A DNA stretch of 64,000 nucleotides, taken from contig NC_092860.1 in assembly GCF_032062135.1 (NCBI RefSeq), positions 65,724,202 to 65,788,201 of the forward strand, read 5' to 3'. Source of the DNA: Pyxicephalus adspersus (Eukaryota; Chordata; Amphibia; Anura; Pyxicephalidae). Under the pieces are notes generated by a model. The model made no database searches. It was not told where the DNA came from and saw only the letters and a program-made list of their open reading frames with translations. Positions 22,516 to 32,756 of this stretch are shown here, in pieces. Each line of letters opens with the position of its first letter. The first letter of the stretch is position 1. A program made the translations under genes and the position numbers.

Positions 22516-23717
22516 GTCAGCCAAAAAGTCTTCAAAATTTATCACCACCCAACATTTCTGTTGAAAATAGGGAGACATGAATAGAATCATGGTCAGAAAG
22601 GATTATGTTATCAATACCAGAATTCTCACAGACAGAAAGATGTACATGGTGTATTAGAAACATATCTATCCATGAATATACCTTGTGGACTGCTGAATAA
22701 AAGGTATAGTCTTGGGTGGTTGGATACGCCTTCGGGGTCAGAGCATACATCCTTAAATTGCCAAGATACATGTAGCAGATCCATGGTAAACTGATAGTTA
22801 TAATCTGCCAATCTCTTAATTTTATCAGATCTAAAGTGGGTTTCTTGTAAGAAGGCCACCAGTGCCTTCTGCCTATGCACATCTCGAAGTAGATCTGTTC
22901 TTTATTTTGTTATGTTTAGTCCTTTTACATTAAGGGAGACCACCTTTGTGCACGGCATTATATTTCCTAGAGAAAGTCACACTCAATCAAGTACCCAGGT
23001 ATTAGAATGGGTTGTGGGCTTGTTTTAGAAGAGGGTCACAAGGACAGGGTGAAAAAATAGGTAGCGATTGGGTTTTTGGGAGACTATTTTGGGCTAAAGT
23101 GGATACACCACAAGTCCCTAAACTTTTAAGGACGTCCTGTGTGGGGGAAGTTGCAAAGCAATGGCGCTGGGGCATGGCTCCGCCACATTCCAACTAAATT
23201 TTACTACAAACATTTGTAAGCAGGACCTAATAAAACAGTAGCAATCAATAAACAAAACCGAGAACCACCTGTATTTAAGTAATACAACATTTTTCTTTTT
23301 TCTCCTACTCTCCTTAACAGGAGACCAAAGCGCAGCAGTTCCCAGATGAGGGGGGCACTCCCCGAGACATACCAAGTTCAAGGGGAAGGCTCCCCCACAT
23401 GGAAACCAGTTAACAGAATGCACAGAAGAGGAAAGGCCTCTAACAAACAGGCAGGTATAATAGGTTAAGTTAGAGGGGCATCGCTTTCCCACTCAAATCA
23501 GGTAGGTGGCAATGTCACTCAACAGATCAAGTTAAAAGTTACCCATCTTACATAACAACATGATAAGTATGCATAGCTGCAAAGTGTAAATACTCAGCCA
23601 TCCAGGGTCAGGAACACTGAAGACCTCCAGTGTATTTTCAATAGATAGAGAGGATTCAGGAGCACAATGAAAACAGGGCAGGAAAAGTCCATGTATAGGT
23701 AATGTTCCTCGCTTAGT

Positions 23718-24870
23718 TCAATCTTCCTCAGATCTCAGGTGTTGGCGTGGTGGGGACCTCCCACGAGGATAAGGGCACTGTCGTCGTCTTCGGTGTTGTC
23801 TTGGGAGTGGTCCGGATGACAACTCATCTGGGGGGCACTCCAGCCAATTAGGTATTTCAAATGGAGGGGTTTCCAGAATTTGAAAGAGTTCATGTAGTTG
23901 ATCATGGGTACGCAATGCAAAGGTTGTCATGCCTTTATGCACCAATAGATGAAAGGGATGGGCCCATTTATATGTTGCGTTGCAGTACCTGATTTTGTCC
24001 AGAAGAGGGCACAAGACCTGAAATTTTCTAAATGCAGAGCTTGATAAATCAGGCCTAATATTAATTTGAGCACCATCAAAATGTAGAGTCCCATGAGACC
24101 AGGCCTTCTTCATAATTTCTTCTTTCACCACAATAAAATGGATTCTACACAGCACATCACGTGGAGCCTCTGGATCAAATCTGCGCATACCCTGCACTCT
24201 ATGTCATGATCAATTTCAATGTGAGAGGTCGGAAGTTTGTCTAAGAGCATGTTGAATATTGCTGTCAACATAGCTTTAAGGTCAGGACCTGCAGTTGCCT
24301 CTGGCAGACCCTTGATGCGTACATTGTTGCAACGGTTTCTGTTTTCCTGGTCTTCCACCTGCAGTATTAGGGAGGCCATAGAATTTTGTAATGATCTTTG
24401 GGCATGTTCCATAGACTGCACACGTGACAACGAAGAGGCTGACAACTCCTCTAAAGAATCATCTGGTTTCTACAGCTGTAGTATGCTGACGTATGTCATC
24501 CAGCTCCTTACGTAAAGCGCTTCTAATTTGACGGCCAGGTTTTCAATGTCTAATTTAGTGGAAAAAGTTTTCAATAAAGTATTCAGATCATTAGGTGAGA
24601 TATGGTGGCCCTCAGCATAAACAGTACCACCAAGACTCTGTATTTGTGAGCCTGGCATAATGGACTGTGATACACCAGCATCCTGGGAGGCCCATCGATC
24701 AGGATGTCCAGGGAAGGAAGGAGACTGTGTCTTAGTACGAGTCATTAACCACAGAATGCTGAAGCGGAGATTCTCCACTGTTATGAGGTGCTTTAGGGGG
24801 AGGGGAATATGATGGAGAGGGGAGCTGAGATAGCTGGCTTGGCTCACCTATCTCCTGCCCGATCAGAGGG
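23718..24870 (-). pseudogene. L1 ORF1 (RNA-binding chaperone), broken
   Basis: Read on the minus strand: a variable N-terminal region (24,847-24,470), then a coiled-coil/RRM part with ENRNRCNNVRIKGLPE (about 24,350-24,300). The C-terminal domain follows with EAPRDVLCRIHF, HFDGAQINIRPDLS and RKFQVLCPLLDKIR (24,170-23,985) and an Arg-rich tail near 23,740. Vertebrate L1 ORF1p forms trimers that coat L1 RNA. A frameshift separates RRM and C-terminal parts near 24,130-24,200. The 760 bases between this ORF and ORF2 are unusually long for an L1 and hold no motif I recognise. Confidence 0.83.
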
Positions 24871-25236
24871 GCCACATGTCACCACTATCTTAGAGGTGCC
24901 GGCTTCTTGTTAGGTGCAGAGTGTGCATGGGTTTTTTGTTTACCTGACATGGGTTGAGAGGGGTTAAAATTCCTGCAGAGAAAGCCAGAGTCAATCAGAA
25001 AGAACAGGACTGTGGACGGAGCCCTTGTGATGCACATCCTCAAAGCACCATCATGAAGCCACACCCGTGAAATTTCTTTTTGTACATCTGAAGTATATCT
25101 AAAGTCTACAAATGGTAAACCGTTCCAGTCTCTTTAGCAAAATCTAAATAAATAACTGTTACTTGGCTAAAGAATGTTATACTGCTTACATAGTTTGTAT
25201 GTTCAATAGGTGTAGTATCAGATGTAGATATTCAAT

Positions 25237-25564
25237 GCTCCCTCAGGAAGCAGTTTCAGCAAATTCTGTAGATTGCTTTAAGAAAAAGCTGGATGTTTTT
25301 CTAGAAGCACAGAAAATAACTGGGTATTAAGGCTTTAAAGTAAAAATAACAGTAACTGTTGATCCTGGGAACATCCGATTGGCTCATGGAATCAGGAAGG
25401 ATTTTTGTTCCCCTGTTGAAGCAAATTGTACCTGTTTTTTTTTTTTACCTTCCTCTGGACCAACTATGTCTTATAGGGTTTCATATCTGGGATATCTCTA
25501 TTTCCCTAGTGGTTGAACTTGATGGATTTATGTCTTTTTTCAACTTAACCTACTATGTAACTAT
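25237..25564 (+). mobile_element. CR1 LINE 3' end fragment
   Basis: GCTCCCTCAGGAAG through GTTGAACTTGATGGATT to TTCAACTTAACCTACTATG matches the last 300 bases of the CR1 copies at 14.1-14.3 and 51.4-51.6 kb. A Gypsy LTR begins immediately at 25,565. Confidence 0.88.
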
Positions 25565-25706
25565 TGTGAGACACTGACTGGAAAAGTAGTAGAAAATCGT
25601 TATATTCCGCTTAGGTTTCTTTCATATACAATGTACTAGGCTACAGGAAGTGGATATCTCAACTAGGAAACGCTGCGTGAGATATCAGAAATCCAGGAAA
25701 GATGGG
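25565..25706 (+). mobile_element. Gypsy 5' LTR remnant (first 142 bp)
   Basis: Direct repeat of 26,689-26,830 with about ten differences. It starts TGTGAGACA and stops after GATGGG, where pol sequence begins directly: the rest of the LTR, gag, protease and the RT fingers are absent. Confidence 0.88.
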
Positions 25707-26640
25707 TGCCCAGATGTCGTCCCAGAAGGCCTTTTTCAGTATGTCACTATGCCCTTCGGGTCACCTGGGGCTCCTGCAACCTTCCAAAGGTTAATGGATA
25801 TCATCCTTAAACCTCGTCGTAGATATGCTTCTCCTTATCTGGATGATATCATTTTTAGTGATGACTGGGAAAGTAATTTACCAAAAGTGCAGGAGGTGTT
25901 GGATTCCCTCCAGGCAGCAGGGTTAACAGCAAACCGTAAGAAGTGTACTTTAGGTCCTGAGGAAGCACGTTATCTAGGGTATATAATTGGAAGAGGTGTA
26001 ATAAAACCTCAGGTGAATAAGGTAGAGGCCATCCAAAATTGCCCCCGGCCCATCACCAAAAAACAAGTGAGAGCCTTTTTGGGAATTGTGGGGTACTACC
26101 GTAGGTTTATACCAAACTTTTCTAGGGTGGCAGTACCCCTGACAGACCTCACCAAGAGAAGTAGGTCGGCCATGGTAAAATGGAGCACAGAAGCTGAGAG
26201 TGCATTTCAGGAATTAAAGTCGACCCTTTGTAGACAACCAGTGTTGGTGACTCCAGATTTCAAAAAGTTGTTTACTGTACAGAGATGATGCCCCTAACGT
26301 CGGTTTAGGGGCAGTCCTGTCACAGGAGGTTGGAGGAGAAGAACAACCCGTTACATATCTGAGTCGAAAACTTACTCCCGCGGAGAAAAATTATAGTATT
26401 GTCGAACGGGAATGTTTGGCAATCAAATGGGCTCTAGAGACCCTGAGATATTACTTGTTGGGTCAACAGTTCCAGTTGGTGACAGATCACTCCCCCCTTA
26501 CATGGATGAGTCAGGCCAAGGAGAGAAACGCGAGAGTCACAAGGTGGTTTCTCACTTTACAAAACTTTAAATTCTTGGTTGAGCACAGGTCAGGCAAATT
26601 GCAAGGAAAGGCAGATGCCCTCTCCAGAACACACTATCTG
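25707..26640 (+). pseudogene. Gypsy pol fragment: RT palm, thumb and RNase H
   Basis: Starts in the RT at FQYVTMPFGSPGAPATFQRLM. The catalytic YLDD is intact at about 25,837-25,848, followed by KKCTLGPEEARYLGY and RAFLGIVGYYRRFIPNF. After position 26,282 a frameshift and a TGA interrupt the first RNase H Asp region. The frame resumes with VGLGAVLSQ, VTYLSRKLTPAEKNYSI, LAIKWALETLRYYLLG and VTDHSPLTW, ending ADALSR near 26,630. RT and RNase H would turn element RNA into double-stranded DNA in virus-like particles. Integrase and chromodomain are missing. This is the longest well-conserved coding stretch in the window. A purine-rich tract at 26,675-26,688 precedes the 3' LTR. Confidence 0.93.
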
Positions 26641-26688
26641 GTGAGTAAAAGTGTTCAGCCCCACAGGTTCGAACAAAGGGGGAGGACA

Positions 26689-27560
26689 TGTGAGACAGTG
26701 ACTGGAAAAGTAGTAGAAAATCATTATATTTCACCTAGGTTTCTTTCATATACAATGTACTAGGCTACAGGAAGTGGATATCTCACATAGGAAACGCTGA
26801 GTGAGATATCAGAAATGCAGGAAAGTTGGGTTGCCTTAGCAAAACATTGTTTGCTGAAGACTTTGATAAATAGTATTGTCGGGTCTGGATTTTTATGGAA
26901 TGATGAGCAGGTTGGTAGTGGGGCTCCTCATTCCCTTCCTGTCCAAAACAGGTTTCCTATATAGCTTTCAGCCAGGTGATGGAGATCAGCTCATTTCTGG
27001 GCTATAAAGATCTGCACTATGAGGATGTATGGGTGGAGGGACTGGTTGAACAGACTGTCTTTTGCCATTGCTTCTTAGGTCTGCTAAAATGACAAAAAGG
27101 ACACTGTAAGTTTACTTTGAGTTGTGTGGTGTGGCTGGTAGTTGGCCGCCCGTATAGAAAGGGTGATCCTGTGTTTAGTTAGTGCTCAGCCAAGCAGGAA
27201 TTTATTTTGTGTTTTTGCCTGTAAGTAAAGCCTGTGACGCTTTTTGTGTTTTTGCCTGTAACGCAGCGTCTGTGTTTATCCCTTGTGGGACAGTTTGTTG
27301 ATTCCCTGTCTTTTCACTTGTGCTCTTCCAGTGTTTCCCTTGTCTTCGGTGACCCCTGTGTCACCGGTGCCTTCTGTCTTATCCTGTGTTCCCCTGTGTC
27401 CCTGGTGATCTCTGTGTCACCGGTGTCCTTTTTCTGGATTTCTGGTTCTTGGTGTGCCCAATGAATGCAACCTGGCAGCAGCCTGCTGCTTAGATTCTGC
27501 ACCTTGGCCCTTCTCAGGGCTCACACCACTGTTGTGCAAGCCACCCCTAGAGGCTGCATC
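26689..27560 (+). mobile_element. Gypsy 3' LTR
   Basis: Begins TGTGAGACAGTGACTGG right after a polypurine tract. Its 3' part (GTGTCACCGGTG, GCTGCTTAGATTCTG, GGCCCTTCTCAGG) matches the LTR at 9.5-10.3 kb. The end is set near 27,560 from that alignment; the exact CA terminus is not visible. Confidence 0.78.
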
Positions 27561-27574
27561 TTTGATAGTTCTCC

Positions 27575-28164
27575 CTCTTTTTATTAGCAAACTACATTCT
27601 CAAGAGATGTTATCCCAATTAAAGGACTAGAACTCAATTATTAGGACTAGAACATAACTTTCTTAAAGCAGATCTATCACCAAAAATTTTACTTTACATA
27701 AAAGGTTAGAACACCCTTTTATATAAATCAAAATTTATTTTATTTTTTTATTAATATTATTGGTACATTGTAGGTTTGTAAATTTACCCTTTGATACAAA
27801 TGAAAGTGCATTACTCTAGAAACTGTAAATTATTAATATTCTCTCTAATTTAAAAATGTATCTGCTTAGATAGACTTCATAGGAAATACCAACACTGGTA
27901 TTGGCTCATAAAAGCTAAAATGTAGAGATTGATAGTTTACATTGAATTTGTTGAATGTTAATAAAGGAATAAAACTGGGTTGCATTCTCAGGTATCAGGA
28001 CTAATATTTCATGTCTTCACTGTACATCAATATATTATTAAACATCTTCAGAGATTTGGTTCTGTAGAACTGTTTGTATTCTTTGTATATTTTGCTACAA
28101 AAACTACCCTTTTATCTATTGATGAGAAATTCTTATATTCTCAAATATACTTTGTATTTATTTT
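27575..28164. other. mostly unannotated; Kolobok MITE end fragment
   Basis: At 27,663-27,745 TTAAAGCAGATCTATC followed by ACTTTACATAAAAGGTTAG resembles the ends of the TTAAAG MITE family. The remainder is AT-rich with no motif. Confidence 0.45.
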
Positions 28165-28662
28165 GTATTATTTTGTATTGGATTAGATACAGGAGTTTGT
28201 ATTCAATCCAATACAAAATGAGAGTTTGAATTTACCAATTACACACTTTGTATTTATTTGAATTATTTTGTATTGGATTGATACAGGAGTTTGTATTCAA
28301 TCCAATACAAAATGAATGAATGAGTATGTATTTGAATTTCCCGCACACGCGCCGACGCCAAGCAGCTTTTTTTTTTCGTTTCAGAAGGCACCCGGCGCTG
28401 GACGGAGAACGACGCGGGACGATCAGCGGGACCAGGTAAGAAGCCGGCCGGCATCTTACCGGTCCCGCTGGTATAGGAGAAGGCACCCGACGCTGGAGAG
28501 GGAGATCGACAGAGGACGACGCTGGAACACGAACATGGCGCTGGATGAGCACAGCGGGACCAGGTAAGTGGGGATTTTAATGTACGGAAAATCTCGGGGT
28601 TAACCATTATACCAATTTTTTTTAGCCCGTACCAAGGTCGGGCTTAACAGTCGGGAGGTTAA
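28165..28662. mobile_element. TTAA-type MITE with duplicated palindrome
   Basis: Two palindromic modules (starting 28,171 and 28,266, spaced 95 bp) of the form TTTTGTATTGGATT...TCCAATACAAAA are each followed by a TTTGAATTT word. Then comes a GC-rich, CpG-rich centre, and a right end GTCGGGCTTAACAGTCGGG followed by AGGTTAA at 28,662. The right end is the complement of the MITE end at 13,677. The left terminus is not clear. Confidence 0.7.
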
Positions 28663-28689
28663 AATGATATGGACTACCCTTTCACAGCC

Positions 28690-29790
28690 TTTTTATTAAT
28701 ATAAAAATATGTAAAAAAAAAACAGAATCTTGCAAATCAGGTGCATGCAGATCAGGTAGGCAACTATTTTCCCAGTCTTGAGCTTCTGTTTGGCAAACAT
28801 GGATGGCATTTTGCCCCAGTTAGCCCTAACTGTTCCATAAGCATCCGTTTTATTCCGGATCAGAAAGTCAAATAGTTCAGGGGAGCTGAAAAATTTGTCT
28901 GTAGTGACACAAATCCTTGCTTGAGCAATGGCTCAATAAGCGACAGGACAGATGATGCAGCCACTTCATAGCTGTTGAATCTGGGGCTAAATTTTGTGTC
29001 TCTCCCAGTATATTAGGGTGTTCCAAAGAAACCCTGTTTCTGATTCACACAGCATAAATGATTTGACTCCGAATCTGTCTCTCTTTTATCCTATGTATTG
29101 CACCCAGCTGAGCCTCCCCTTGTGGGCCCTTAGACTTTGGTCTATACCTATGTCTCTTTGTGGCACATAACTGTCTCTGAAGTTAGTAAGCTTATTACAT
29201 AGACCTCCCATTTTTTTTTCAGCTTAGGTGCAGGATGAGTGGTCTCATCAAAAGTGTCATTATTAGAAAAATGGAGATATTTTATGATCAGGCCAAAATG
29301 ATATTCAGACATGACTGTGCCAAAAAAAGGTGTAGCAATACTGGACCAATGGTCCAATACTTGGACCAATACTGCTGGATAATATTCTCTCTGGAAAATT
29401 TGTAGCCGTGAAAAAGACAAATGTCCTTTTCAGTGACAGGTTCCCATTTCCTGCTTCTGGAAAACCTGGCATGTGAGGCAGCTAATTGTTGCTTGGCGTA
29501 CCTGTTGGTTTCCTCAACAATTTTCTGAATTACTTTGTCATTCGTAAATAACTCCAGGTACGCCAAGGGGTTGTGTTCCACATCTACCTTCAGGCCTTGC
29601 TCCCCAATAAATGGGAATCTGGGGGGACTGGCTGATCCTGACTAATGTCAATGGAGCACCAAGTGTGAAGATCACTAACCGCAGTGACAGAATCTTCCCT
29701 GTCACTCTCGGTGTCTGAAGTCTCCAGGTGAATCACTGTTGCTTGACTCCATTAGTAATTCCAAGTCGCTCTCTCTGTCTGCAAGTTATT
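28690..29790 (-). pseudogene. piggyBac-like transposase, broken
   Basis: Read on the minus strand: an acidic N-terminal region (SDTESDREDS, near 29,715-29,690), then NPLAYLELF, VEETNRYAKQQLAAS and SRSRKWEPVTEKDI (29,570-29,435). ATPFFGTVMS and IIKYLHFSNND follow (29,335-29,255), then a KRDRFGVKSFMLCESETGF tract near 29,090-29,030. CVTTDxFFSSPELFDFLIRNKTDAYGTVRAN lies near 28,905-28,820 and KQKLKTGKIVAY near 28,790. This order is that of piggyBac (DDE_Tnp_1_7, PGBD4-like), which cuts and pastes at TTAA. Stops and frameshifts are frequent, a 13 bp repeat disrupts the frame near 29,355, and the Cys-rich C-terminal domain is missing. Confidence 0.9.
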
Positions 29791-29814
29791 CATAAGCAGG
29801 TTAATTTGAGGGAG

Positions 29815-30020
29815 GCCTTTTGGAAGCCATGGCAGAGTAGTCAGAATCCAGGCAGAGGTCAGGGCAGGCGGCAAGCAGAGACATAATCAGAATCCAGGCA
29901 GAGGTCAGGCAGGTGGCAGGCAGAGACGTAATCAGAATCCAGGTAGAGGTCAGGCAGGCAGCAGGCAGAGAAGTGGTCAAAAGGTCAAGCAGAGGTCAGT
30001 AATCAAATGTATTAGCAGAT
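29815..30020 (-). repeat. Gypsy LTR fragment with 45-46 bp minisatellite
   Basis: CAGAATCCAGGCAGAGGTCAG recurs at 29,842, 29,888 and 29,933. On the minus strand this is the CTGACCTCTGCCTGGATTC wording common in U5/leader regions of frog and fish Gypsy LTRs. No ends are visible. Confidence 0.6.
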
Positions 30021-30611
30021 GATCAAACTGATACTGGCTACTTTGTATTGGATTCAATAAAGTTATTTGTATTGAATCCAATACAAATATATTTGAATTT
30101 CAAGCTACATCCCGAATGCAATGATCAAAAAGATACTGGCTACTTTGTATTGGAATACATACAGTTATTTGTATTGAATCCAATACAAATATATTTGAAT
30201 TTCCAGCCACCCCCAAAATGCAATGATCAAAAAGATACTGGCTACTTTGTATTGGATTCAATACAGATATTTGTATGGAATCCAATACAAATATATTTGA
30301 ATTTCCTGCTACACCCTCAATGCAACGGCCGCACGCACCAACGTCACCGGGATCTTCCCCGGTGACTCATTGGATGTGGAAGACGCCGGCCGGAGAAAGC
30401 AAGAAGAAGCAAAGGAAGATGGAGTACGAAGGAGGACGCCGGTGGATCAGGTAAGGCTGGATCATTGTTATTTTAGCTACCCCGAGTGTGACTCAGGGTT
30501 ACCGCTTCTAGCACCTTTTTATTACCTTTTTTTTTTAAATATAAAATAATATTAACCCCCTGGGCGGTAACCCGGTAAAGTGTGACTCAGGATTACGGCC
30601 CAGAAGGTTAA
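30021..30611. mobile_element. TTAA-type MITE with 3 x 102 bp palindromic array
   Basis: Three 102 bp tandem units (30,021-30,122; 30,123-30,224; 30,225-30,324), each with GATCAA, ACTGGCTACTTTG, and a TTTGTATTGGATT...AATCCAATACAAA palindrome. A GC-rich tail follows. A separate 60 bp foldback with TTAACCCCCTGGGCGGTAA and AGAAGGTTAA ends lies at 30,552-30,611. The array stays open in one plus-strand frame because 102 is divisible by three. Confidence 0.85.
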
Positions 30612-31395
30612 TAATATTTTATTTTTTTCCATAAATCTTTCTCATAGCAATTTACAATATTTGCTATTTTCATCTCCTTACAGCAAATACCTTATTTGAA
30701 ATATCAACCGGATAAGAGTCACCCTTGGATCTCCTAAGCAATCCTAACATATTCACTACTATAACACTGTTACCTATTAAATCTTTCTTCTCTATTTTAC
30801 TTACTATCTATTCCTAACTTACCTTTATCCTCTTTCAGCAACCGCATATTCATTACAGAAGCCAGTAAGCGTCCTTTCCTTATAAACTAGTTTGACCTTT
30901 AACCTTTAGTGTTGTTTGATATCTTCACAATAATATAGAATTAGGTTACCTTTATTGTACTAAAAACCTTTTTTTACAGTAAGTTAACAATTCATGTAAC
31001 TTTATTAAAAGCAACCAAAAAACTTATGTACATACTATGCATATGCTTTGAAAACATGTTGTTACTCAATGTATGGTATTCATTGAGTTCTGCATTAAAT
31101 TCAATTGTAGCACCTTAATCTCTCAAAAATCCCCTGGAGAAGCGATTCATTGTGTACTCTGTACATGTTACCCAATACTCGCACTATCGTTGTAATCTGA
31201 TTTTGTGGAGAGGGCATATCCTAGCCAAATCACTGTGCTGTACACATGTAGGTTATTGTTTATTTGTCGTATAATGTATATTCAATCAAATAAATGTTGT
31301 TTTATTTAATACCTCTCTATCATAACCTTAAAAAGCCTACTCTCTATCCCCTTCTATTTCTATTTTGTTGTAATTTTTGGAGTGGATACTAGTAG
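30612..31395. repeat. decayed repeat related to the 57 kb hammerhead-like repeat
   Basis: Around 31,112-31,150 the sequence CTCTCAAAAATCCCCTGGAG parallels CTCTTAAAAGTCCCCTGAGA at 57,160-57,179. The strand downstream (GAAACGCGTC in the other copy) has decayed to GTGTACTCTGTAC. The remainder is AT-rich with no coding motif. Confidence 0.4.
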
Positions 31396-31692
31396 TATAT
31401 GTGGGATGTAACCGTGGGAACTGAACACAGATGAACTCTCAATGGAGAAACTCTATTGAGAGTTTATCTGGAGTTTGCCTGCAGTCACAGCTGATTGGAC
31501 GAACTCGCGTGCCTCCAATCGGCTGTGACCGTAGGTTCCCATGCTCCCCGGGCTGTACTTATCCACCCAGGGAACGTGGGAACCTGCACTTCAATGGAAT
31601 TCACGAAATCGGTTTGCTGAAATTTCGCGGACCCATCAGAAATCCGGGGAAATTTTCGCAAGAATGTCAGAGGCATTCTCGCTCATCCCTAC
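31396..31692. mobile_element. foldback MITE, TAGGGATGAG-type end
   Basis: The right end GAGGCATTCTCGCTCATCC followed by CTA is the complement of the TAGGGATGAGCGAGAATGCC end of a known amphibian MITE type. Inside are two hairpins: AACTCTCAAT/ATTGAGAGTT near 31,433-31,464, and GTCACAGCTGATTGGA (31,484-31,499) with its near-complement at 31,514-31,529. The left end is uncertain. Confidence 0.65.
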
Positions 31693-32079
31693 TTTTATGT
31701 ATCAAGACATAATGAAAAATAATCTAGACCTTAGCATGTCTTAAAATTAGGTAAATAGAACCTTGCATGAACAACAACACATAACATTTTACACAGTCAT
31801 AATTTATTAACAAAGACTAAATCCTAATATATATAATATATATATATTGGGTAGCAGGCAGGTGCTGCTTATTAAACACACTTAGTTAACTGATCCTCAG
31901 CAACTGATCCTCAAAGAAAGCTGAATTTTTGGCAGTTTTCTAGTCTGGAACATTTAAGCTTTCAGGTATATATTAACACAATCCCAAATGAAAAGAGCAA
32001 TCATTATGGGAAAGGTTTATAAGGACAATTTGAAGTCCATCATTTACTGTGAGAGAGATTATTCACAGGTGAAAAACAT
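31693..32079. other. no recognisable feature
   Basis: AT-rich, with a short TA-rich stretch near 31,828-31,848. Nothing else seen. Confidence 0.55.
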
Positions 32080-32527
32080 TTAAAGAGGAACTATATTCAA
32101 AAAACACAACAGAAACACATTTACCTTCAATCCCGCAGGGCAGTCCGATCACTCCAGGGGTATCCGGCTTCTGGTCCTGCGTCGTCTCAGCATCAGTCCC
32201 GGAGCTGGTGCTCTGGGCGCCGCCAGCTTCGTCTTCTCTTCCGGGTTCTTTATCCTACGTCACCCGACCCAGGCGCGAGATCGAGTGACCTAGGATGAAA
32301 ATAAATTTTGCTGATCTCACTGCGCATGCGTGAGATCGGACAATTTTTTCTCTTTGAGCAAAAAGGAGCCTTCTGCACAAGAGGCTTTGCACTCCCATTC
32401 ATTCTCGACCCCCTGTTTTTTTTTTAAAAAGGGTGTTGCACAAAAAAATACAGAATTTTTACCATACGCAAAAGGGTTCTCTACCCTTTTATGTAAAGTG
32501 AAAATTCTGAGTTTAGGTACGCTTTAA
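32080..32527. mobile_element. Kolobok/T2-type MITE (TTAA-flanked)
   Basis: TTAAAGAGGAACTATATTC at the left and, on the minus strand, TTAAAGCGTACCTAAACTC at the right form imperfect inverted ends with TTAA outermost. Inverted relative of 9089-9414. It keeps the CTGATCTCA/TGAGATCGG stem (32,311-32,319 and 32,331-32,339) and a TACGTCACCC box near 32,255. Confidence 0.85.
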
Positions 32528-32756
32528 GATAGTTGCAGATCTTCCCAACAGTGGGTTCTGCAAATTCACCCCAAGGTCAAACTGTGTAATGCTCAGAGAA
32601 ATTGCATCATAGAGCCTAATAAATGTTAAAGTTCATGACTGTAAAATTATAAACAAATATGACTTGGAGGAGTAAATGGTTTCTTCCTAAAGGCACATGG
32701 TATCATGGCTTGGGTTTGCAAAGCTGCTTTTGAACATACCACAGTTCTTGAACAAT

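Larger units (their letters stand above)
19440..22958 (-). pseudogene. L1 ORF2 (endonuclease / reverse transcriptase), broken
   Basis: The ATG at 22,958 opens an APE endonuclease: SLNVKGLN, then LVAFLQETH near 22,870, and SRIDxFL-like and LSDHDS motifs near 22,590-22,660. After the MITE block come the linker (EFGNKCSRSLANPLGAKRA, about 21,520-21,465) and the RT start (AIGASATRKAQGPDGVTLKYY, 21,215-21,155). The palm with FADD is absent; the foldback MITE lies there. After it the VPDPSLYYAARHLGRI tract follows near 20,460-20,510. The C-terminal CWRCNEHKGTFLHIFWDFPRLRPFW lies at about 19,660-19,735. ORF2 would drive target-primed reverse transcription. Stops occur throughout, one right after LNVKGLN. 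Confidence 0.85.
19390..25070 (-). mobile_element. L1 LINE no. 1, near full length
   Basis: Minus-strand L1 with ORF1 (about 24,870-23,718) followed by ORF2 (22,958-19,440), the standard order. The 5' end is placed near 25,070, after the GC-rich leader upstream of ORF1. It was later hit by a foldback MITE (20,551-20,910), a mariner-type MITE (21,612-22,070) and TTAA MITEs (22,101-22,515). The RT catalytic core is missing. Confidence 0.85.

Noticed and set aside
28232..28607. Overlapping 83-114 codon frames on both strands in a GC-rich patch
   Set aside because: They lie in the CpG-rich centre of a TTAA MITE, where stop codons are rare.
30021..30324. CRISPR-like array of repeats
   Set aside because: Direct tandem 102 bp units without distinct spacers, in a eukaryotic MITE; no cas-like gene.
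30048..30365. 105-codon plus-strand frame with three repeated segments
   Set aside because: It is the translation of the 102 bp tandem palindromic array; the period is a multiple of three, so openness is not evidence for coding.
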